The notes: generated by a model not told the origin, from the letters alone. 64,000 nt of DNA from Aerococcaceae bacterium DSM 111020 (GCA_015863185.1 JACBXP010000006.1:1-64000), one strand, 5' to 3'. Positions 46,521-57,207 are shown, numbered from the stretch's first letter. Translations and numbers: made by a program.

Positions 46521-47624
46521 TTAATGATTAATTGCTTCTCCGGTTTCTTTATCGAAGAAGTGTCCTTTATTAATATTCATTCCTAAGCGGACCACATCGC
46601 CAATGTCTCGCTTATCACGCGGATCAACCCGTGCAATCCATTCCACACCTTCACGTTCCATATATAACACTGCCTCTGCTCCGGTCATTTCATTGACCAA
46701 AACTTCCCCTTCAATCAATGCTTCTGGATAAGTTTCCATAACCAATTCCTCAGCATGAATATCTTCAGGGCGAATACCAAATACTAATTCTTTTCCATCA
46801 TAATTATTTGCATCAAGTATGCGACGGTTAGGTTCCACCAATTCAAAATCAAAAACAGGCGATACGATGCGTCCATTTTGATAAGTGACATTAAAGAAGT
46901 TCATTGCTGGAGACCCCATAAATCCAGCAACAAATAAATTCGCTGGTTTATTGTATACTTCTTCTGGCGTACCTATTTGTTGAATCAATCCATCATTCAT
47001 AACAACAATGCGCGAAGCTAAAGTCATCGCTTCCGTTTGATCATGAGTAACATAAATACTTGTTGTATTTAAGCGATTATGTAACTTAGCAATTTCTGTT
47101 CGCATTTGAACCCTTAGTTTTGCATCTAAATTTGATAGAGGTTCGTCCATCAGGAATACTTTAGCATCTCGAACGATTGCTCGACCGAGTGCCACACGTT
47201 GACGCTGTCCACCGGAGAGGGCAGCTGGTTTTCGCTCCAATAAATCTTTCAAACCTAAAATCTCCGCCGCTTCACGGACACGTTGATCAATATCTTGTGA
47301 TGAATATTTACGCAACTTCAATCCATAGGCCATATTATCATAAACAGTCATATGCGGATATAACGCATAATTCTGGAAAACCATCGCAATATCACGATCT
47401 TTAGGCTCCACATCATTCATTACTTGACCGTCGATGATTAATTCGCCTTTAGAAATATCTTCCAGCCCCGCAATCATCCGTAACGTTGTTGATTTTCCAC
47501 ATCCCGATGGTCCAACAAATACAATGAATTCACGGTCTGCAATTGTCATATCAAAATCCGTCACAGAATATTTATCTGCTCCTGGATATTGTTTGTATAT
47601 ATGGTTTAAGTTAATTTCGACCAT
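46521..47624 (-). CDS. msmK: Maltodextrin ABC transporter ATP-binding protein (MsmK/MalK type)
   Basis: The 367-residue ATPase has Walker [14 protein letters not shown], signature [14 protein letters not shown], Walker [13 protein letters not shown], then a C-terminal TOBE/MalK regulatory part (about 240-367) with [12 protein letters not shown]. It powers the MalC-MalD permease encoded upstream. MsmK-type ATPases can serve several sugar importers. A related but distinct ATPase (54194) serves the glycerol-phosphate system. It starts at the malA stop. Confidence 0.9.
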   Translation of the reverse strand: MVEINLNHIYKQYPGADKYSVTDFDMTIADREFIVFVGPSGCGKSTTLRMIAGLEDISKGELIIDGQVMNDVEPKDRDIAMVFQNYALYPHMTVYDNMAYGLKLRKYSSQDIDQRVREAAEILGLKDLLERKPAALSGGQRQRVALGRAIVRDAKVFLMDEPLSNLDAKLRVQMRTEIAKLHNRLNTTSIYVTHDQTEAMTLASRIVVMNDGLIQQIGTPEEVYNKPANLFVAGFMGSPAMNFFNVTYQNGRIVSPVFDFELVEPNRRILDANNYDGKELVFGIRPEDIHAEELVMETYPEALIEGEVLVNEMTGAEAVLYMEREGVEWIARVDPRDKRDIGDVVRLGMNINKGHFFDKETGEAINH

Positions 47625-48476
47625 TTAGAAAACCTCTTTCTCATCTGTTCGTTTATTTCGTTTCAGTTGTTTCTCTGTATAACGATCATTAAAATGTGTC
47701 TTCCAATAAGATAAACTTAATATCAGTAAAAAGAATAACCCCTGCATCGTTAACATCAATGTCACATCTAAGCTAAGTAACCCAAGACTTGATGAGATCA
47801 CTGTCGGTAACCCCAGTGCATTCAACACTATTTGAAATGCCTGTTTAAATCCTTGGATATCATATTGCGTTGCATGCTTCATCAAGCTTAAAATGAAACT
47901 CGTCCCAAAAATTAACATTATTAAATGTAAAAAAACAAGTAAAGATATATTTAAGAGACTTGTTACAAATATCGGAAGGCGATTTTGTTCCATAAAAGCA
48001 AAACTTAGTTGATTTATGATTGTCTGTGCATCTTCTGTAGCTACTAATTCTTCATTATTTACTGATAATTTCCAGTCAGAGGACTCACCTAAATATAGCT
48101 CTGTGGGGGTTATTACTAGATAATTAGCTTGTTCAATTCCATTTGTATTCACTGAATCGTCTGTTTGAAAGGCTAAATAAAAGTCTGACTCATTTTTGAT
48201 AATATGCGTCTGATTTGATTGATACGCTTCTTCTAATTCTCTAACGATTGTATTATCAATTTCCGCGACGATTGTCGGAAAATATACAGATAAATCTACC
48301 TGATCTAATGTTGCTAATTGAAGAGAAACAGGCATCATTAACAACGCATGCAAAAATATCATAACCACAGTGGACTGAAAGGCTGATAAATATTGACGAT
48401 GTTTAAATATTTTAGTTGGTGAGACCATCGTCTGAAAGTAATTAATAGGAAACAATGACATATTTGTGTGTGTCAT
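47625..48476 (-). CDS. malA: DUF1189 membrane protein, MalA-like
   Basis: The 283-residue protein has four or five membrane segments: one near 38-55, then several in the C-terminal half from about 165. A soluble extracellular loop (about 70-160) separates them. [22 protein letters not shown] opens the DUF1189 family, which includes MalA beside malXCD in pneumococci. Its ATG overlaps the malD stop (ATGA). The role in maltodextrin use is known only from context. Confidence 0.78.
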   Translation of the reverse strand: MTHTNMSLFPINYFQTMVSPTKIFKHRQYLSAFQSTVVMIFLHALLMMPVSLQLATLDQVDLSVYFPTIVAEIDNTIVRELEEAYQSNQTHIIKNESDFYLAFQTDDSVNTNGIEQANYLVITPTELYLGESSDWKLSVNNEELVATEDAQTIINQLSFAFMEQNRLPIFVTSLLNISLLVFLHLIMLIFGTSFILSLMKHATQYDIQGFKQAFQIVLNALGLPTVISSSLGLLSLDVTLMLTMQGLFFLLILSLSYWKTHFNDRYTEKQLKRNKRTDEKEVF

Positions 48477-49324
48477 CCTTTAGTCCCACCACTTGTTAAA
48501 CCTGATACAAAATTCTTTTGTAGTGCAAAGAATAAAATTGAAATAGGAACTGCGATAAGGATAGCACCCGCTGCAAATAAAGCGACTTGTTGATTGGTTG
48601 GATCATTAATTAAAGTTTGTAGTCCAACAGCAACGGTGTAATTCTCTTGAGTTCTCAAAAGGAAACGAGCTAAAATGTAATCTCCAAACGGTCCCATAAA
48701 AGCCCATAATGCTTGCACGGCAATCATTGGACGTACTAGCGGTAATACAATATCCCAAAAACGTTTGAGATGTCCTGCACCATCGATTTTAGCTGATTCA
48801 TCAAGATCGTAAGGCACAGTATCAAAATACCCTTTCATCAAATAGGTGTTCATTGGAATCCCACCACCAATATATAATGCTGTAAGGAACCAAGGTTGGT
48901 TAATGGCATTTAATAGAAACGCCATAACGAAAAAGGCTGTTAAAGCCGCCGTTGTTGGCACCATTTGAACGATAATAAAGAATTTTAATGAATTCTTCCG
49001 CCCTAAAAAGCGATACCGACTATATGCGTATCCTGCTAGTGTAATGATCAACACTTGAATCACCATCGTAGAAATAGCAATAATCAATGTATTCTTATAC
49101 CAAGTACCATAAAGAGTTTCTTGAAATAGTCTTGAAAAGTTTTCTAACGACCATGAACGTGAAAAATCTAATACAAATGCTGTCGTGTTTCCGGACTGAA
49201 ATGCTGATGAAGCAGTAATTAATAGTGGATAAATAATGATAATGGATAAGACAATCATATAAAGATATGTTAGGAAACGACCAATGAAACGTTTTGTTTT
49301 GGCAGATTTTGTCATATTTTTCAT
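48473..49324 (-). CDS. malD: Maltodextrin ABC transporter permease MalD (MalG-like)
   Basis: The 283-residue permease has six membrane helices and the EAA loop [26 protein letters not shown] that contacts the ATPase. It ends GLTSGGTKG, as MalG-type proteins do. A GGAGGGAG site precedes the ATG, two bases after the malC stop. It pairs with MalC. Confidence 0.93.
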   Translation of the reverse strand: MKNMTKSAKTKRFIGRFLTYLYMIVLSIIIIYPLLITASSAFQSGNTTAFVLDFSRSWSLENFSRLFQETLYGTWYKNTLIIAISTMVIQVLIITLAGYAYSRYRFLGRKNSLKFFIIVQMVPTTAALTAFFVMAFLLNAINQPWFLTALYIGGGIPMNTYLMKGYFDTVPYDLDESAKIDGAGHLKRFWDIVLPLVRPMIAVQALWAFMGPFGDYILARFLLRTQENYTVAVGLQTLINDPTNQQVALFAAGAILIAVPISILFFALQKNFVSGLTSGGTKG

Positions 49325-49326
49325 TG

Positions 49327-50634
49327 TTATTCTCCCTCCATATTAAATGATCCTGTTCGTTTAAAGACAATCATCGAAATTCCTATCACTATTAATGAAA
49401 TAATTAATGTTAAAGCAGCGGCTAATGAGTATTGGGGTGATTGACCATTTGTTAATTTAAAAATCCAAGAAATCAAAATATCTGTCGCTCCTGCTCCACC
49501 ACCAACACTCCCAGGTCCTCCATCATTGAAAAGATAAATCATCGAGAAATTATTAAAGTTACCAGTATATTGTGTGATAAACACGGGCGCTGCAACGGCT
49601 AGAATTGTTGGTAACGTAATATCTTTAAATTGACGCAATACTCCAGCCCCATCAATGCAAGCTGCTTCATACAAATCTTGAGGAATAGACTGTAAAATAC
49701 TTGTCACCATGACATAAATATAAGGAAAGCCAAGCCATCCTTGAATCATAATTATTGCTAATTTTGTCCAAGTCGGATCTGTTTTCCATGGCAATGCTCC
49801 AATATTTACAAAAGGAATCAATTGATTCAAGAATGGAATAACTTGCGTGTTGATAGCTCCAAATGAATCATTAAACATATTTGAAAAAGATAAAATTGTA
49901 ATAAACGCTGGAACTGCCCACGGTAACAGGAAAACGACTCCAAAGAAGCGTTTAAATTTAATAAATGATTGGTTGGCAACAACAGCAGTAAAAACACCCA
50001 AAACAATTTGCAAGGTCGTTGCTGCAAGTGTCCAAATTATTGTCCAATTAAATACAGAGAAAAACGCATCTCTAAAAGTACTTAAAAAGAAAATATTCTT
50101 AAAGTTTTCTAACCCTACCCAATTCAATAATTTTGCTGGGGGCATATTTGTAAATTTATAATCCATAAATGCCATAAAAATTGTTACTAATACAGGAAAA
50201 ATGATCGCAAAAATCATTGCAAGATATGCCGGCACAATTAATAGATAAGGAAAACCATTTTGATAAACATTTGTCATCAGTTCAGCAAATGTCTGATTCA
50301 CTTTAATCCCTGTATTCCAATGCGTTGCAACACGATAAGCATCGTAAATATTAAATATATAAAAACCAATAAAAATAACCGTAATTAAAATTTGTAATGT
50401 CCCACGAATCATCATAAATAATGAATGGTCTTCAAAAGGAACGGTTCCTAAAGTTACAAAATCTCTTAATGCTTGAAAACCAAAGACATTCATTTCATAG
50501 ATAAACAATAGTGTTACCAGAATAAAAAAGACACCTTTAATGATTTGTTGATTATAAAGTTGTCCTAAACCCGGAAACAGCGACAGCATCGCTGCTAACG
50601 ATTTATTCTTTTTTGTTGTTTCTTTTATTTCCAT
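49327..50634 (-). CDS. malC: Maltodextrin ABC transporter permease MalC (MalF-like)
   Basis: The 435-residue permease has an N-terminal extension with three extra helices (about 1-110) before the six-helix core, like MalC/MalF of Gram-positives. The EAA loop is [35 protein letters not shown] in the extension matches DUF-type leader regions of such permeases. An attenuator hairpin separates it from malX upstream. Confidence 0.92.
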   Translation of the reverse strand: MEIKETTKKNKSLAAMLSLFPGLGQLYNQQIIKGVFFILVTLLFIYEMNVFGFQALRDFVTLGTVPFEDHSLFMMIRGTLQILITVIFIGFYIFNIYDAYRVATHWNTGIKVNQTFAELMTNVYQNGFPYLLIVPAYLAMIFAIIFPVLVTIFMAFMDYKFTNMPPAKLLNWVGLENFKNIFFLSTFRDAFFSVFNWTIIWTLAATTLQIVLGVFTAVVANQSFIKFKRFFGVVFLLPWAVPAFITILSFSNMFNDSFGAINTQVIPFLNQLIPFVNIGALPWKTDPTWTKLAIIMIQGWLGFPYIYVMVTSILQSIPQDLYEAACIDGAGVLRQFKDITLPTILAVAAPVFITQYTGNFNNFSMIYLFNDGGPGSVGGGAGATDILISWIFKLTNGQSPQYSLAAALTLIISLIVIGISMIVFKRTGSFNMEGE

Positions 50635-50706
50635 TTTAATCTCTCATTTCTTAAGTATTCAGATTATTTACCGCACGATCAATATTTCGTCAAATAATCT
50701 TATGAG

Positions 50707-50743
50707 AAAAAAGGAGACACCTAACTTCTGTTAGGCTGTCTCC
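50707..50743 (-). terminator. Attenuator after malX
   Basis: GGAGACA/TGTCTCC outer stem with inner CTAAC/GTTAG; the minus strand continues TTTTTT. It lies within the operon, 17 bases after malX. It would cut transcription partly, giving more binding protein than permease. Confidence 0.75.
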
Positions 50744-50759
50744 AGATTTTTCAAATCAA

Positions 50760-51998
50760 TTAATATTTCTGAGCGATTGAATCTGAAATTAATTGAACAG
50801 CATCATTCGCTGATTCTTCTGGTGTTTTATTTCCTGAAGCAGCATCAAACATCATACTTTCTGCACCTGTCCAAACTTCAGCCATTTCTAAAATATTTGG
50901 CATTGGAACGGCATTATTGTATACTTCGATTACTGCAGCAGCTAACGCATTGTCACCCTCTGAAACGGTTTTACGAGCATTTTGATTAGCTGGTACTTCA
51001 TTTAGACGGTCATACATCGCCATTTGTTGTTCTTCTGAAGTAACCCAATCAAGGAATTTTTGTGCATTTTCTGTGTTTTTAGCATAAGTAGAAATAGTCC
51101 ATGCTTTACCTCCACCAAATGGTTTATACTCTTCACCATTTGCTAATGTTGGGATTTTAGCAACTTCATAAGGGACATCACTTTCATTTAAGCTTGCTGC
51201 TTCCCATGGTCCAGCGATGATTGCCGCTGTTTTACCATCCATGAAAGATTGTTTTACAAAGTCTGGAGCGGATGTTTTATCTAACATTCCTTGTGGCCAT
51301 ACATCTTGATACCATTTAGTAGCATAAGTAATTCCTTCAATTGCTTCAGGGCTATTTAAACCAATATCATCTGGATTTGTGCCTTCATCACCAAATACAT
51401 AGCCACCGTATCCTGAGATGAGTCCATATGCCATATAAAAATCAATCCAGTTTGCTAAGAAACCAATGTTTTTACCTTCTTCATTTTCAAATGCATATTG
51501 ATCATCTTCAGCAATTGCTTCTAAATCCTCGAAAGTTGCTGGTGCTTCTTCCAAGAGATCCGTATTATAATACATAACTAAGGATTCAATAACTGTCGGT
51601 GCACCAAAGATTTGTCCTTCGGCAGTCACTTGTTGAATATCTGTGTCATCATAAATATCCTCTGATAACTGAACAGGTTGAATCTGACCAGAAGTTCCTA
51701 GTGATCCTACACGGTCATAAGGTGCGATCATAACATCTGCTCCCGTCCCTGCAGGACCATCTAATGATAATCCATCTAGCACATCAAACATATCACGATC
51801 CCAAACTTCTACTTCAATTCCAGTTTCTTCAGTAAATTGATCGATATTTTCCATCACATAATCATAGTGCCCTGCTGCTGAGATAATTAGTTTCTCTTGA
51901 GCTGACACCTCCACTACACTCGTCATTGACGTTGCTAATGGCACTAAAGCAATACTTGAAGCCATTAATCCTTTCATCCATTTCAACATTTTTTTCAT
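50760..51998 (-). CDS. malX: Maltodextrin-binding protein, signal-peptidase-I type leader
   Basis: The 412-residue family 1 solute-binding protein resembles MalX/MalE: DVMIAPYDRVGSLGTSG, FGAPTVIESLVMYYNTDLL and FGGGKAWTISTYAKN. The signal peptide has a basic start, a hydrophobic core and ends VSAQEK (cleavage after about residue 33), with no lipobox. I see no cysteine in the protein. MalX proteins of related bacteria are lipoproteins, so retention at the membrane is a puzzle. It follows the GH13 gene. Confidence 0.88.
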   Translation of the reverse strand: MKKMLKWMKGLMASSIALVPLATSMTSVVEVSAQEKLIISAAGHYDYVMENIDQFTEETGIEVEVWDRDMFDVLDGLSLDGPAGTGADVMIAPYDRVGSLGTSGQIQPVQLSEDIYDDTDIQQVTAEGQIFGAPTVIESLVMYYNTDLLEEAPATFEDLEAIAEDDQYAFENEEGKNIGFLANWIDFYMAYGLISGYGGYVFGDEGTNPDDIGLNSPEAIEGITYATKWYQDVWPQGMLDKTSAPDFVKQSFMDGKTAAIIAGPWEAASLNESDVPYEVAKIPTLANGEEYKPFGGGKAWTISTYAKNTENAQKFLDWVTSEEQQMAMYDRLNEVPANQNARKTVSEGDNALAAAVIEVYNNAVPMPNILEMAEVWTGAESMMFDAASGNKTPEESANDAVQLISDSIAQKY

Positions 51999-52016
51999 TA
52001 CAAAACATCCTTTCTT

Positions 52017-53306
52017 TTATTTTTTTGTAATCCAACATGGAGTTGATCCAGATGGAATCATTCCATCTTTTACAACGACAATCTCTTCATTGAGAAGATT
52101 GTTATAAGACCCGTCTTCAATCGGAACAGGCACTTCTGATACTCGATGAGCGACATCAAAGACACCATAAATTGTTTGGTCAGATTGTTCATACTTTCCT
52201 ACAATCACTTGCGTTTCATCATTTGCTTCTAAAGAATAAATAACATTTTCTATAGGTATAAATTCTTTTTTTGCTTGACTATACCGAGTAATCGTTGCAC
52301 TAATATCGTGTTTAGATTCCCAGTCAATCCGATCGTCTTCAAATAATGAAGGTGTATTCTCTGATAGTACTTCTTGACCATTATAAATAAGCGCAGCACC
52401 TTTTTGAAAATAATTAAATGCTAGCCATTCTAATAATAATTCTTCTTCAGGAACAAAGGAAATAAAACGCTTTCTATCATGATTTTCTAAATTTCTCAAT
52501 TTAATATAATTCTCTGGGTATAATGTATCCTGATAATTCAGTAAGCGGACATATTCAGATAATTTAATGTTTCCATTCAAATAATCTTCAAAGGCTGGAC
52601 GTACATCATAGTCATAAGTTATATCAAATACATCATATAATTCCCCATCACTATGAGCGATTAATCCATTCGCTCTTAACTCTTTAATAAAATGGGGTTC
52701 TACAGATTCAGCTAACCATATTATCTCTGGATTAATACTAGCTACTTGCTCTCTGGCTTCTTGCCAGAAAGCTAAAGGAACTAATGGAGCAACATCCACT
52801 CTAAAACCATCTACCCATTGGGCCCAATATTTCAAGGTTTCTACCTGATAGTCCCATAGTGCTTTGTTTTCATAATCTAAATCAATGATGTCTGACCAAT
52901 CACCGACACGATTACCAAATTGACCGGTAGACGTATGATAAAACCATTCAGGATGTTTTTTCGCTAGAACTGAGTCGGGTGATGTATGATTAAAGACGAT
53001 ATCAATCATCACTTTTATCTCCCGTCGGTGAGCTTCTTCTACTAGCTCCTTAAAACTTTCTAAATCTCCTTGTCTAGGATCAATCGAACGATAATCCTTT
53101 ATAGCATAGGGAGATCCAATTGTCCCTTTTTTGCTTTCATCTCCATTTGGATAAAAAGGAAGCAACCAAATCACATCTACATTCAATGCTTTTAATCGAT
53201 CCAATTGGTTAATCACACCATTAAAGTCACCCTCACTTGAAAAATTACGAACAAATATACTATAGATATGTAAATGTCGTAAATTCTTTGCTGTGTTTTT
53301 TGCCAT
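52017..53306 (-). CDS. Intracellular alpha-amylase-family glucosidase, GH13
   Basis: The 429-residue protein has no signal peptide, so it acts inside the cell on imported maltodextrins. GH13 regions: DIVFNHTS, DGFRVDVAPLVP with the nucleophile Asp, IIWLAESVEP with the acid Glu, and NLENHDRKRF. It is shorter than most oligo-1,6-glucosidases and closest in form to small maltodextrin-degrading amylases in mal operons. The exact bond and product specificity are unclear. It is the first gene of the operon, downstream of the cre-overlapped promoter. Confidence 0.88.
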   Translation of the reverse strand: MAKNTAKNLRHLHIYSIFVRNFSSEGDFNGVINQLDRLKALNVDVIWLLPFYPNGDESKKGTIGSPYAIKDYRSIDPRQGDLESFKELVEEAHRREIKVMIDIVFNHTSPDSVLAKKHPEWFYHTSTGQFGNRVGDWSDIIDLDYENKALWDYQVETLKYWAQWVDGFRVDVAPLVPLAFWQEAREQVASINPEIIWLAESVEPHFIKELRANGLIAHSDGELYDVFDITYDYDVRPAFEDYLNGNIKLSEYVRLLNYQDTLYPENYIKLRNLENHDRKRFISFVPEEELLLEWLAFNYFQKGAALIYNGQEVLSENTPSLFEDDRIDWESKHDISATITRYSQAKKEFIPIENVIYSLEANDETQVIVGKYEQSDQTIYGVFDVAHRVSEVPVPIEDGSYNNLLNEEIVVVKDGMIPSGSTPCWITKK

Positions 53307-53340
53307 GCTTTCATCCTCTCAATGCTAACTTCTTTGTTAA

Positions 53341-53369
53341 TTATAGCCGATATTCAAAGTTTATGCAAT
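53341..53369 (-). promoter_or_regulatory. Maltodextrin operon promoter
   Basis: Minus strand TTGCAT, 17 bases, TATAAT, about 35 bases before the GH13 gene's ATG. Confidence 0.8.
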
Positions 53370-53378
53370 CGTTTTCAT
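53365..53378 (-). promoter_or_regulatory. cre site of the maltodextrin operon
   Basis: TGAAAACGATTGCA on the minus strand matches all 14 positions of the cre consensus and overlaps the -35 box. Confidence 0.8.
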
Positions 53379-53415
53379 TATTTTAAATTTCCTTTTTATT
53401 TAATCAAAATAATAC

Positions 53416-53463
53416 AAATAACCCTTGTGACTTTCCTATTGTAAGGATACACAAGGGTTATTT
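53416..53463 (-). terminator. Terminator of the glycerol-phosphate operon
   Basis: A stem of about 14 base pairs, AAATAACCCTTGTG/CACAAGGGTTATTT, with a 20-base loop, ends at the stop codon of the phosphodiesterase gene. No pure T run, but the arm itself ends in ATTT. Confidence 0.65.
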
Positions 53464-54210
53464 CTATTTTTTATTAATTTTCAGTGCCACACCTAGTTCT
53501 ACTTCATTTGTAATAATATAGTTAAGATTATCTTCTAATGCTTGTTGAATCTCAACTTTACTATTTAATGTGTAGGGATTAATTCCGATACCTGCCTTTT
53601 GTAGTGCTTTAATCTCATTTGGTCTCAATGTAAAATAAGCCGGATGATAATACTCAACACCATTACTTTTACAATAATTTTCTATATCTAAAATATTTGA
53701 AAAAGTTAAAAATCCACAAACAATTTCTTCATTTAAATATTTAATTTGCCTAATGGTATAGTGATTAAAGGATGAAACAATCACTCGTTCTAAACACTGA
53801 TGCTTCTCGATAAGTTGAACTATCTGTTCTATAATTCCATTATAATCATAAATATTATTTTTAATTTCAATATTTAATAGCAAGGTGGTTTCCAAAATCC
53901 AGCTTAATACTTCTTCCAATGTAGGAATCGTAATCTCTGCTTTTTCTGCGTCTAAATATTCAAAACCTTTATCAAATCGATATTGCTTTAGCTCTTCTAG
54001 AGTCATTTCTTTAATAGTTCCTTCACCATCAGAAGTTCTATTGATGGTTTCATCATGGCAAACAACTAATTGATTATCCTTTGTCATATGAACATCTAAT
54101 TCTATCCCATCTGCATGATAAAAGGCAGCTTGTTTAAAAGATAACATTGTATTTTCTGGAAATTTTCCTGAATAACCACGATGAGCAAAAATTTTACTTT
54201 TCTTCGTCAT
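53464..54210 (-). CDS. ugpQ: Glycerophosphodiester phosphodiesterase
   Basis: Cytosolic enzyme that hydrolyses glycerophosphodiesters to glycerol 3-phosphate and an alcohol. GDPD motifs: IFAHRGYSGKFPENTMLSF (HR, PEN), DGIELDVHMTKDNQLVVCHD (ExD and catalytic His), and LNIEIKNN. ATG at 54210 gives 248 residues; it overlaps the end of the ATPase gene by 17 bases, so it is probably coupled. No clear ribosome site is visible. It completes ugpB-ugpA-ugpE-ugpC-ugpQ. Confidence 0.92.
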   Translation of the reverse strand: MTKKSKIFAHRGYSGKFPENTMLSFKQAAFYHADGIELDVHMTKDNQLVVCHDETINRTSDGEGTIKEMTLEELKQYRFDKGFEYLDAEKAEITIPTLEEVLSWILETTLLLNIEIKNNIYDYNGIIEQIVQLIEKHQCLERVIVSSFNHYTIRQIKYLNEEIVCGFLTFSNILDIENYCKSNGVEYYHPAYFTLRPNEIKALQKAGIGINPYTLNSKVEIQQALEDNLNYIITNEVELGVALKINKK

Positions 54211-55345
54211 AATAAGTACCAAACTCTGTTCCAACCGAACGATCTAAAATCGATTGCTCTGTATTTTTATCAAATAGCATAATTTTATCCATATTAATGT
54301 GGACATAAACTTCATCACCAATACGTATTGGACGTGCGGGATTAAATCTCGCCACTTGTTCTCGATCAGAAGAGTGAAAATCATAATATACATATGTATC
54401 AGAACCTACTTGCTCGACATTTTTTGCTTTGACTTTCACTGTTGAGGCAGTGTCTCGTCCTTCTTGGTAATACATATCTTCTGGTCTAACCCCTACTAAT
54501 ACTTCCTGATTATTCGGTGTCGTCAAGAGACTTGCTTGATTTTTCTCAGTCAATAAAAAAGATTCATTAGCTATTTTTATAGCCGGTTTCGAATTAACTT
54601 GAGTTAATCGTCCATTAATTAGATTAATCATTGGTGATCCAATAAATTCAGCAACGAATTTATTAGCAGGATTATAATATAAATTAGCTGGCGTATCAAA
54701 TTGTTCAATATGTCCTGCATTCATAACAGCAATGCGACTTCCCATTGTCATTGCTTCCGTCTGGTCATGTGTGACATAAATAAATGTTGTTCCTAATTGT
54801 CGATGTAATGATGATATTTCAGCTCTCATTGTAACGCGTAGTTTAGCATCAAGATTGGACAATGGTTCATCAAGCAAAAAAACTTTTGGATTTCTAACCA
54901 TTGCTCGTCCCAATGCCACTCGCTGACGCTGACCACCAGATAAAGCTCCAGGTTTTTTATTTAATAAAGGCTCTAATTGAAGAATTTCTGCTACTTCATC
55001 TACTCTTATTTTTCGTTCTTGCTTCTCAACGCCTTTCATTTTAAGCGCGAATTCAATATTTTCACGAACATTCATATGTGGATATAATGCATAAGATTGA
55101 AAAACCATCGCAATATCTCGATCTTTTGCAGGGATGTTATTGACCAATGTATCACCAATGTACATTTCTCCTTCAGAAATAGTTTCCAATCCGGCAATCA
55201 TTCTTAATGTTGTAGATTTACCACAACCTGACGGACCCACTAATACAATAAATTCTTTATCTTTAATATCTAAATTTATATTTTTTACTGCCTTATAACC
55301 ATCTTCATAAATTTTTGCAACTTGTTTTAATGCTAGTTTAGCCAT
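54194..55345 (-). CDS. ugpC: Glycerol-3-phosphate ABC transporter ATP-binding protein
   Basis: The 383-residue ATPase has Walker [14 protein letters not shown], signature [14 protein letters not shown], Walker [13 protein letters not shown] and the H-loop VTHDQTEA, then a TOBE domain with VGVRPEDMYYQEG. It is of UgpC/MsmK type; the assignment to glycerol 3-phosphate rests on its position between ugpE and ugpQ. It starts 15 bases after the permease stop. Confidence 0.88.
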   Translation of the reverse strand: MAKLALKQVAKIYEDGYKAVKNINLDIKDKEFIVLVGPSGCGKSTTLRMIAGLETISEGEMYIGDTLVNNIPAKDRDIAMVFQSYALYPHMNVRENIEFALKMKGVEKQERKIRVDEVAEILQLEPLLNKKPGALSGGQRQRVALGRAMVRNPKVFLLDEPLSNLDAKLRVTMRAEISSLHRQLGTTFIYVTHDQTEAMTMGSRIAVMNAGHIEQFDTPANLYYNPANKFVAEFIGSPMINLINGRLTQVNSKPAIKIANESFLLTEKNQASLLTTPNNQEVLVGVRPEDMYYQEGRDTASTVKVKAKNVEQVGSDTYVYYDFHSSDREQVARFNPARPIRIGDEVYVHINMDKIMLFDKNTEQSILDRSVGTEFGTYYDEEK

Positions 55346-55360
55346 TTATTTCCTCACTTT

Positions 55361-56209
55361 CTAACCTTTAACTGCACCTGCAGTCAATCCTTTAACCATA
55401 TTTCGTTGTCCTATAATAAAAATCACTAACGAAGGAATCATACATAAAACAACTCCTGCAACCATTAATACCATAGACTGGGAGTCCACTGAATTTAACA
55501 TGGAGATTCCAATTTGAACTGTTCTGGCCTTATCTGTATTGGTGACTAATAAAGGCCACATATACATATTCCATCCAGATAAAAATGATTGAACTGCCAT
55601 TGCACCTAAAGTTGGTTTTATTAAAGGTAATAAAATTCTAAATACAAAATAAATATCTGTTGCTCCATCGATTTTAGCAGCTTCATAAACTTCATATGGG
55701 AAATTTTCTAAAGCTTGTACGCATAAGAATATATTGAATGCTGAAACCATATAGGGAACAATCAATACATGCAAAGTATCGTGCCAACCCCAGGATGAAA
55801 CCATTAAAAATTGTGATATTATTACTGCTTCCCCGGGGATCATCATCGTCGACAGAATTAAACTGAATATAATTCCTTTCCCTTTGAATGGAATAAATCT
55901 AAATGCAAATCCTGCAAGTAAAGATGTAATGATTTGTAAACAAGTTATTGAGGTCGCAACAATTAATGAATTAAGAATATATCTTCCTATTGGCGCAATC
56001 GAAAATACATCAATAAAATTAGTTAGTACAGGATTTTGAGGAATTAATATTGAATCTGGGTTATATAATTCAGACGAAGGCTTAATTGCCATCAAAAATG
56101 CATAAATTAGTGGGAACATAATAAAGAGCCACATAATAATATTTAACACTACTAAAGCTATACGAGAAATTTTTTGTTGGCGTATATATTTTTCTTCGAT
56201 ATTATTCAT
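55361..56209 (-). CDS. ugpE: Glycerol-3-phosphate ABC transporter permease UgpE
   Basis: The 282-residue MalG-type permease has six helices and the EAA loop YEAAKIDGATDIYFVFRILLPLIKP, ending GLTAGAVKG as UgpE proteins often do. Its ATG overlaps the ugpA stop by eight bases, with AAAGGAG inside ugpA. Confidence 0.88.
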   Translation of the reverse strand: MNNIEEKYIRQQKISRIALVVLNIIMWLFIMFPLIYAFLMAIKPSSELYNPDSILIPQNPVLTNFIDVFSIAPIGRYILNSLIVATSITCLQIITSLLAGFAFRFIPFKGKGIIFSLILSTMMIPGEAVIISQFLMVSSWGWHDTLHVLIVPYMVSAFNIFLCVQALENFPYEVYEAAKIDGATDIYFVFRILLPLIKPTLGAMAVQSFLSGWNMYMWPLLVTNTDKARTVQIGISMLNSVDSQSMVLMVAGVVLCMIPSLVIFIIGQRNMVKGLTAGAVKG

Positions 56210-57101
56210 TGTTTTGTTGCTCCTTTCTCAGTCTAAACATAACTATCGTTAATATCATTACAATGATAAATAAAACAACTGACTCAGCCGAAGCAAATCC
56301 ATAACGATAATTCATAAATGCATTCCGATATATATCATAAACTATCACATTGGTTGACTGTCCAGGTCCACCTTTGGTTAATATATTAATTTGACCAAAT
56401 CCTTGGAATGCATTAATAATATTCGTAACCAACACAAAGAAAAAGGTTGGTTTAAGGGAGGGGATCGTAATATAAAGAAATGATTTAAAACCATTAGCTC
56501 CATCGATAGAAGCTGATTCATATAATGAATCGTCAATACTCGCTAAACCTGAAGAAAAATATAAAAAGTTCATTCCAGAATTCAACCATCCTGTTAAAAA
56601 ACCAACCGCTAACAATGCTAAATCAGGATGAGTAAGCCAATTCACAGTAGTACCGAAAATTTTATTAATAATACCAACTGTAGGATTTAACATTACTTGA
56701 AAAATCATGGCCATCCCAGCAGATGCAATTGCCATAGGCATTGCATACGATGTGGAGAAAAATGGAAGTCCTGGAAAGGATCGCTGACAGAGAATAGCAG
56801 CAATAAATCCAATTGATACCCCAACTACAACTACAATTACCACAAATTTTAATGTCATAATGACAGAATTCCAAAAACTTGCAGAAGTTAATAATTCTTG
56901 GTAATTGCCAAATCCTAAAAACTCCGCATTGACTCCCATATTATTGGTTAAAAAAAGAGAACGATATATTGTTTGTAAAAAAGGCCAAAACATAAATAAG
57001 GTAATAATTATGATGGCAGGTAATAAATACATGTATGGTTGAACTAATCTACTTGTTGATGTTTCTGCTTCAATAATAACCGGCTTATTATTTTCTTCCA
57101 T
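56202..57101 (-). CDS. ugpA: Glycerol-3-phosphate ABC transporter permease UgpA
   Basis: The 299-residue MalF-type permease has six helices; VQPYMYLLPAIIIITLFMFWPFLQTIY opens the first and YESASIDGANGFKSFLYITIPSLKP is the EAA loop. ATG at 57101 follows AAAGGAG by about nine bases; the open frame before it covers the attenuator region and is not used. An attenuator hairpin separates it from ugpB. Confidence 0.88.
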   Translation of the reverse strand: MEENNKPVIIEAETSTSRLVQPYMYLLPAIIIITLFMFWPFLQTIYRSLFLTNNMGVNAEFLGFGNYQELLTSASFWNSVIMTLKFVVIVVVVGVSIGFIAAILCQRSFPGLPFFSTSYAMPMAIASAGMAMIFQVMLNPTVGIINKIFGTTVNWLTHPDLALLAVGFLTGWLNSGMNFLYFSSGLASIDDSLYESASIDGANGFKSFLYITIPSLKPTFFFVLVTNIINAFQGFGQINILTKGGPGQSTNVIVYDIYRNAFMNYRYGFASAESVVLFIIVMILTIVMFRLRKEQQNNE

Positions 57102-57143
57102 TTGAAAAAGCTCCTTTCTTGTCTTTCTTAATCCTGAATAAAA

Positions 57144-57181
57144 AACTGAGAAAGGATGAAACAATGTTCCCTTTCCCAGTT
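57144..57181 (-). terminator. Attenuator after ugpB
   Basis: AACTG-GAAAGG and CCTTTC-CAGTT arms, each interrupted by one base, then TTTTTT on the minus strand. It lies 27 bases after the ugpB stop and inside the operon. Confidence 0.7.
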
Positions 57182-57207
57182 AATATCATTAATTTTTAGA
57201 TATTTTT

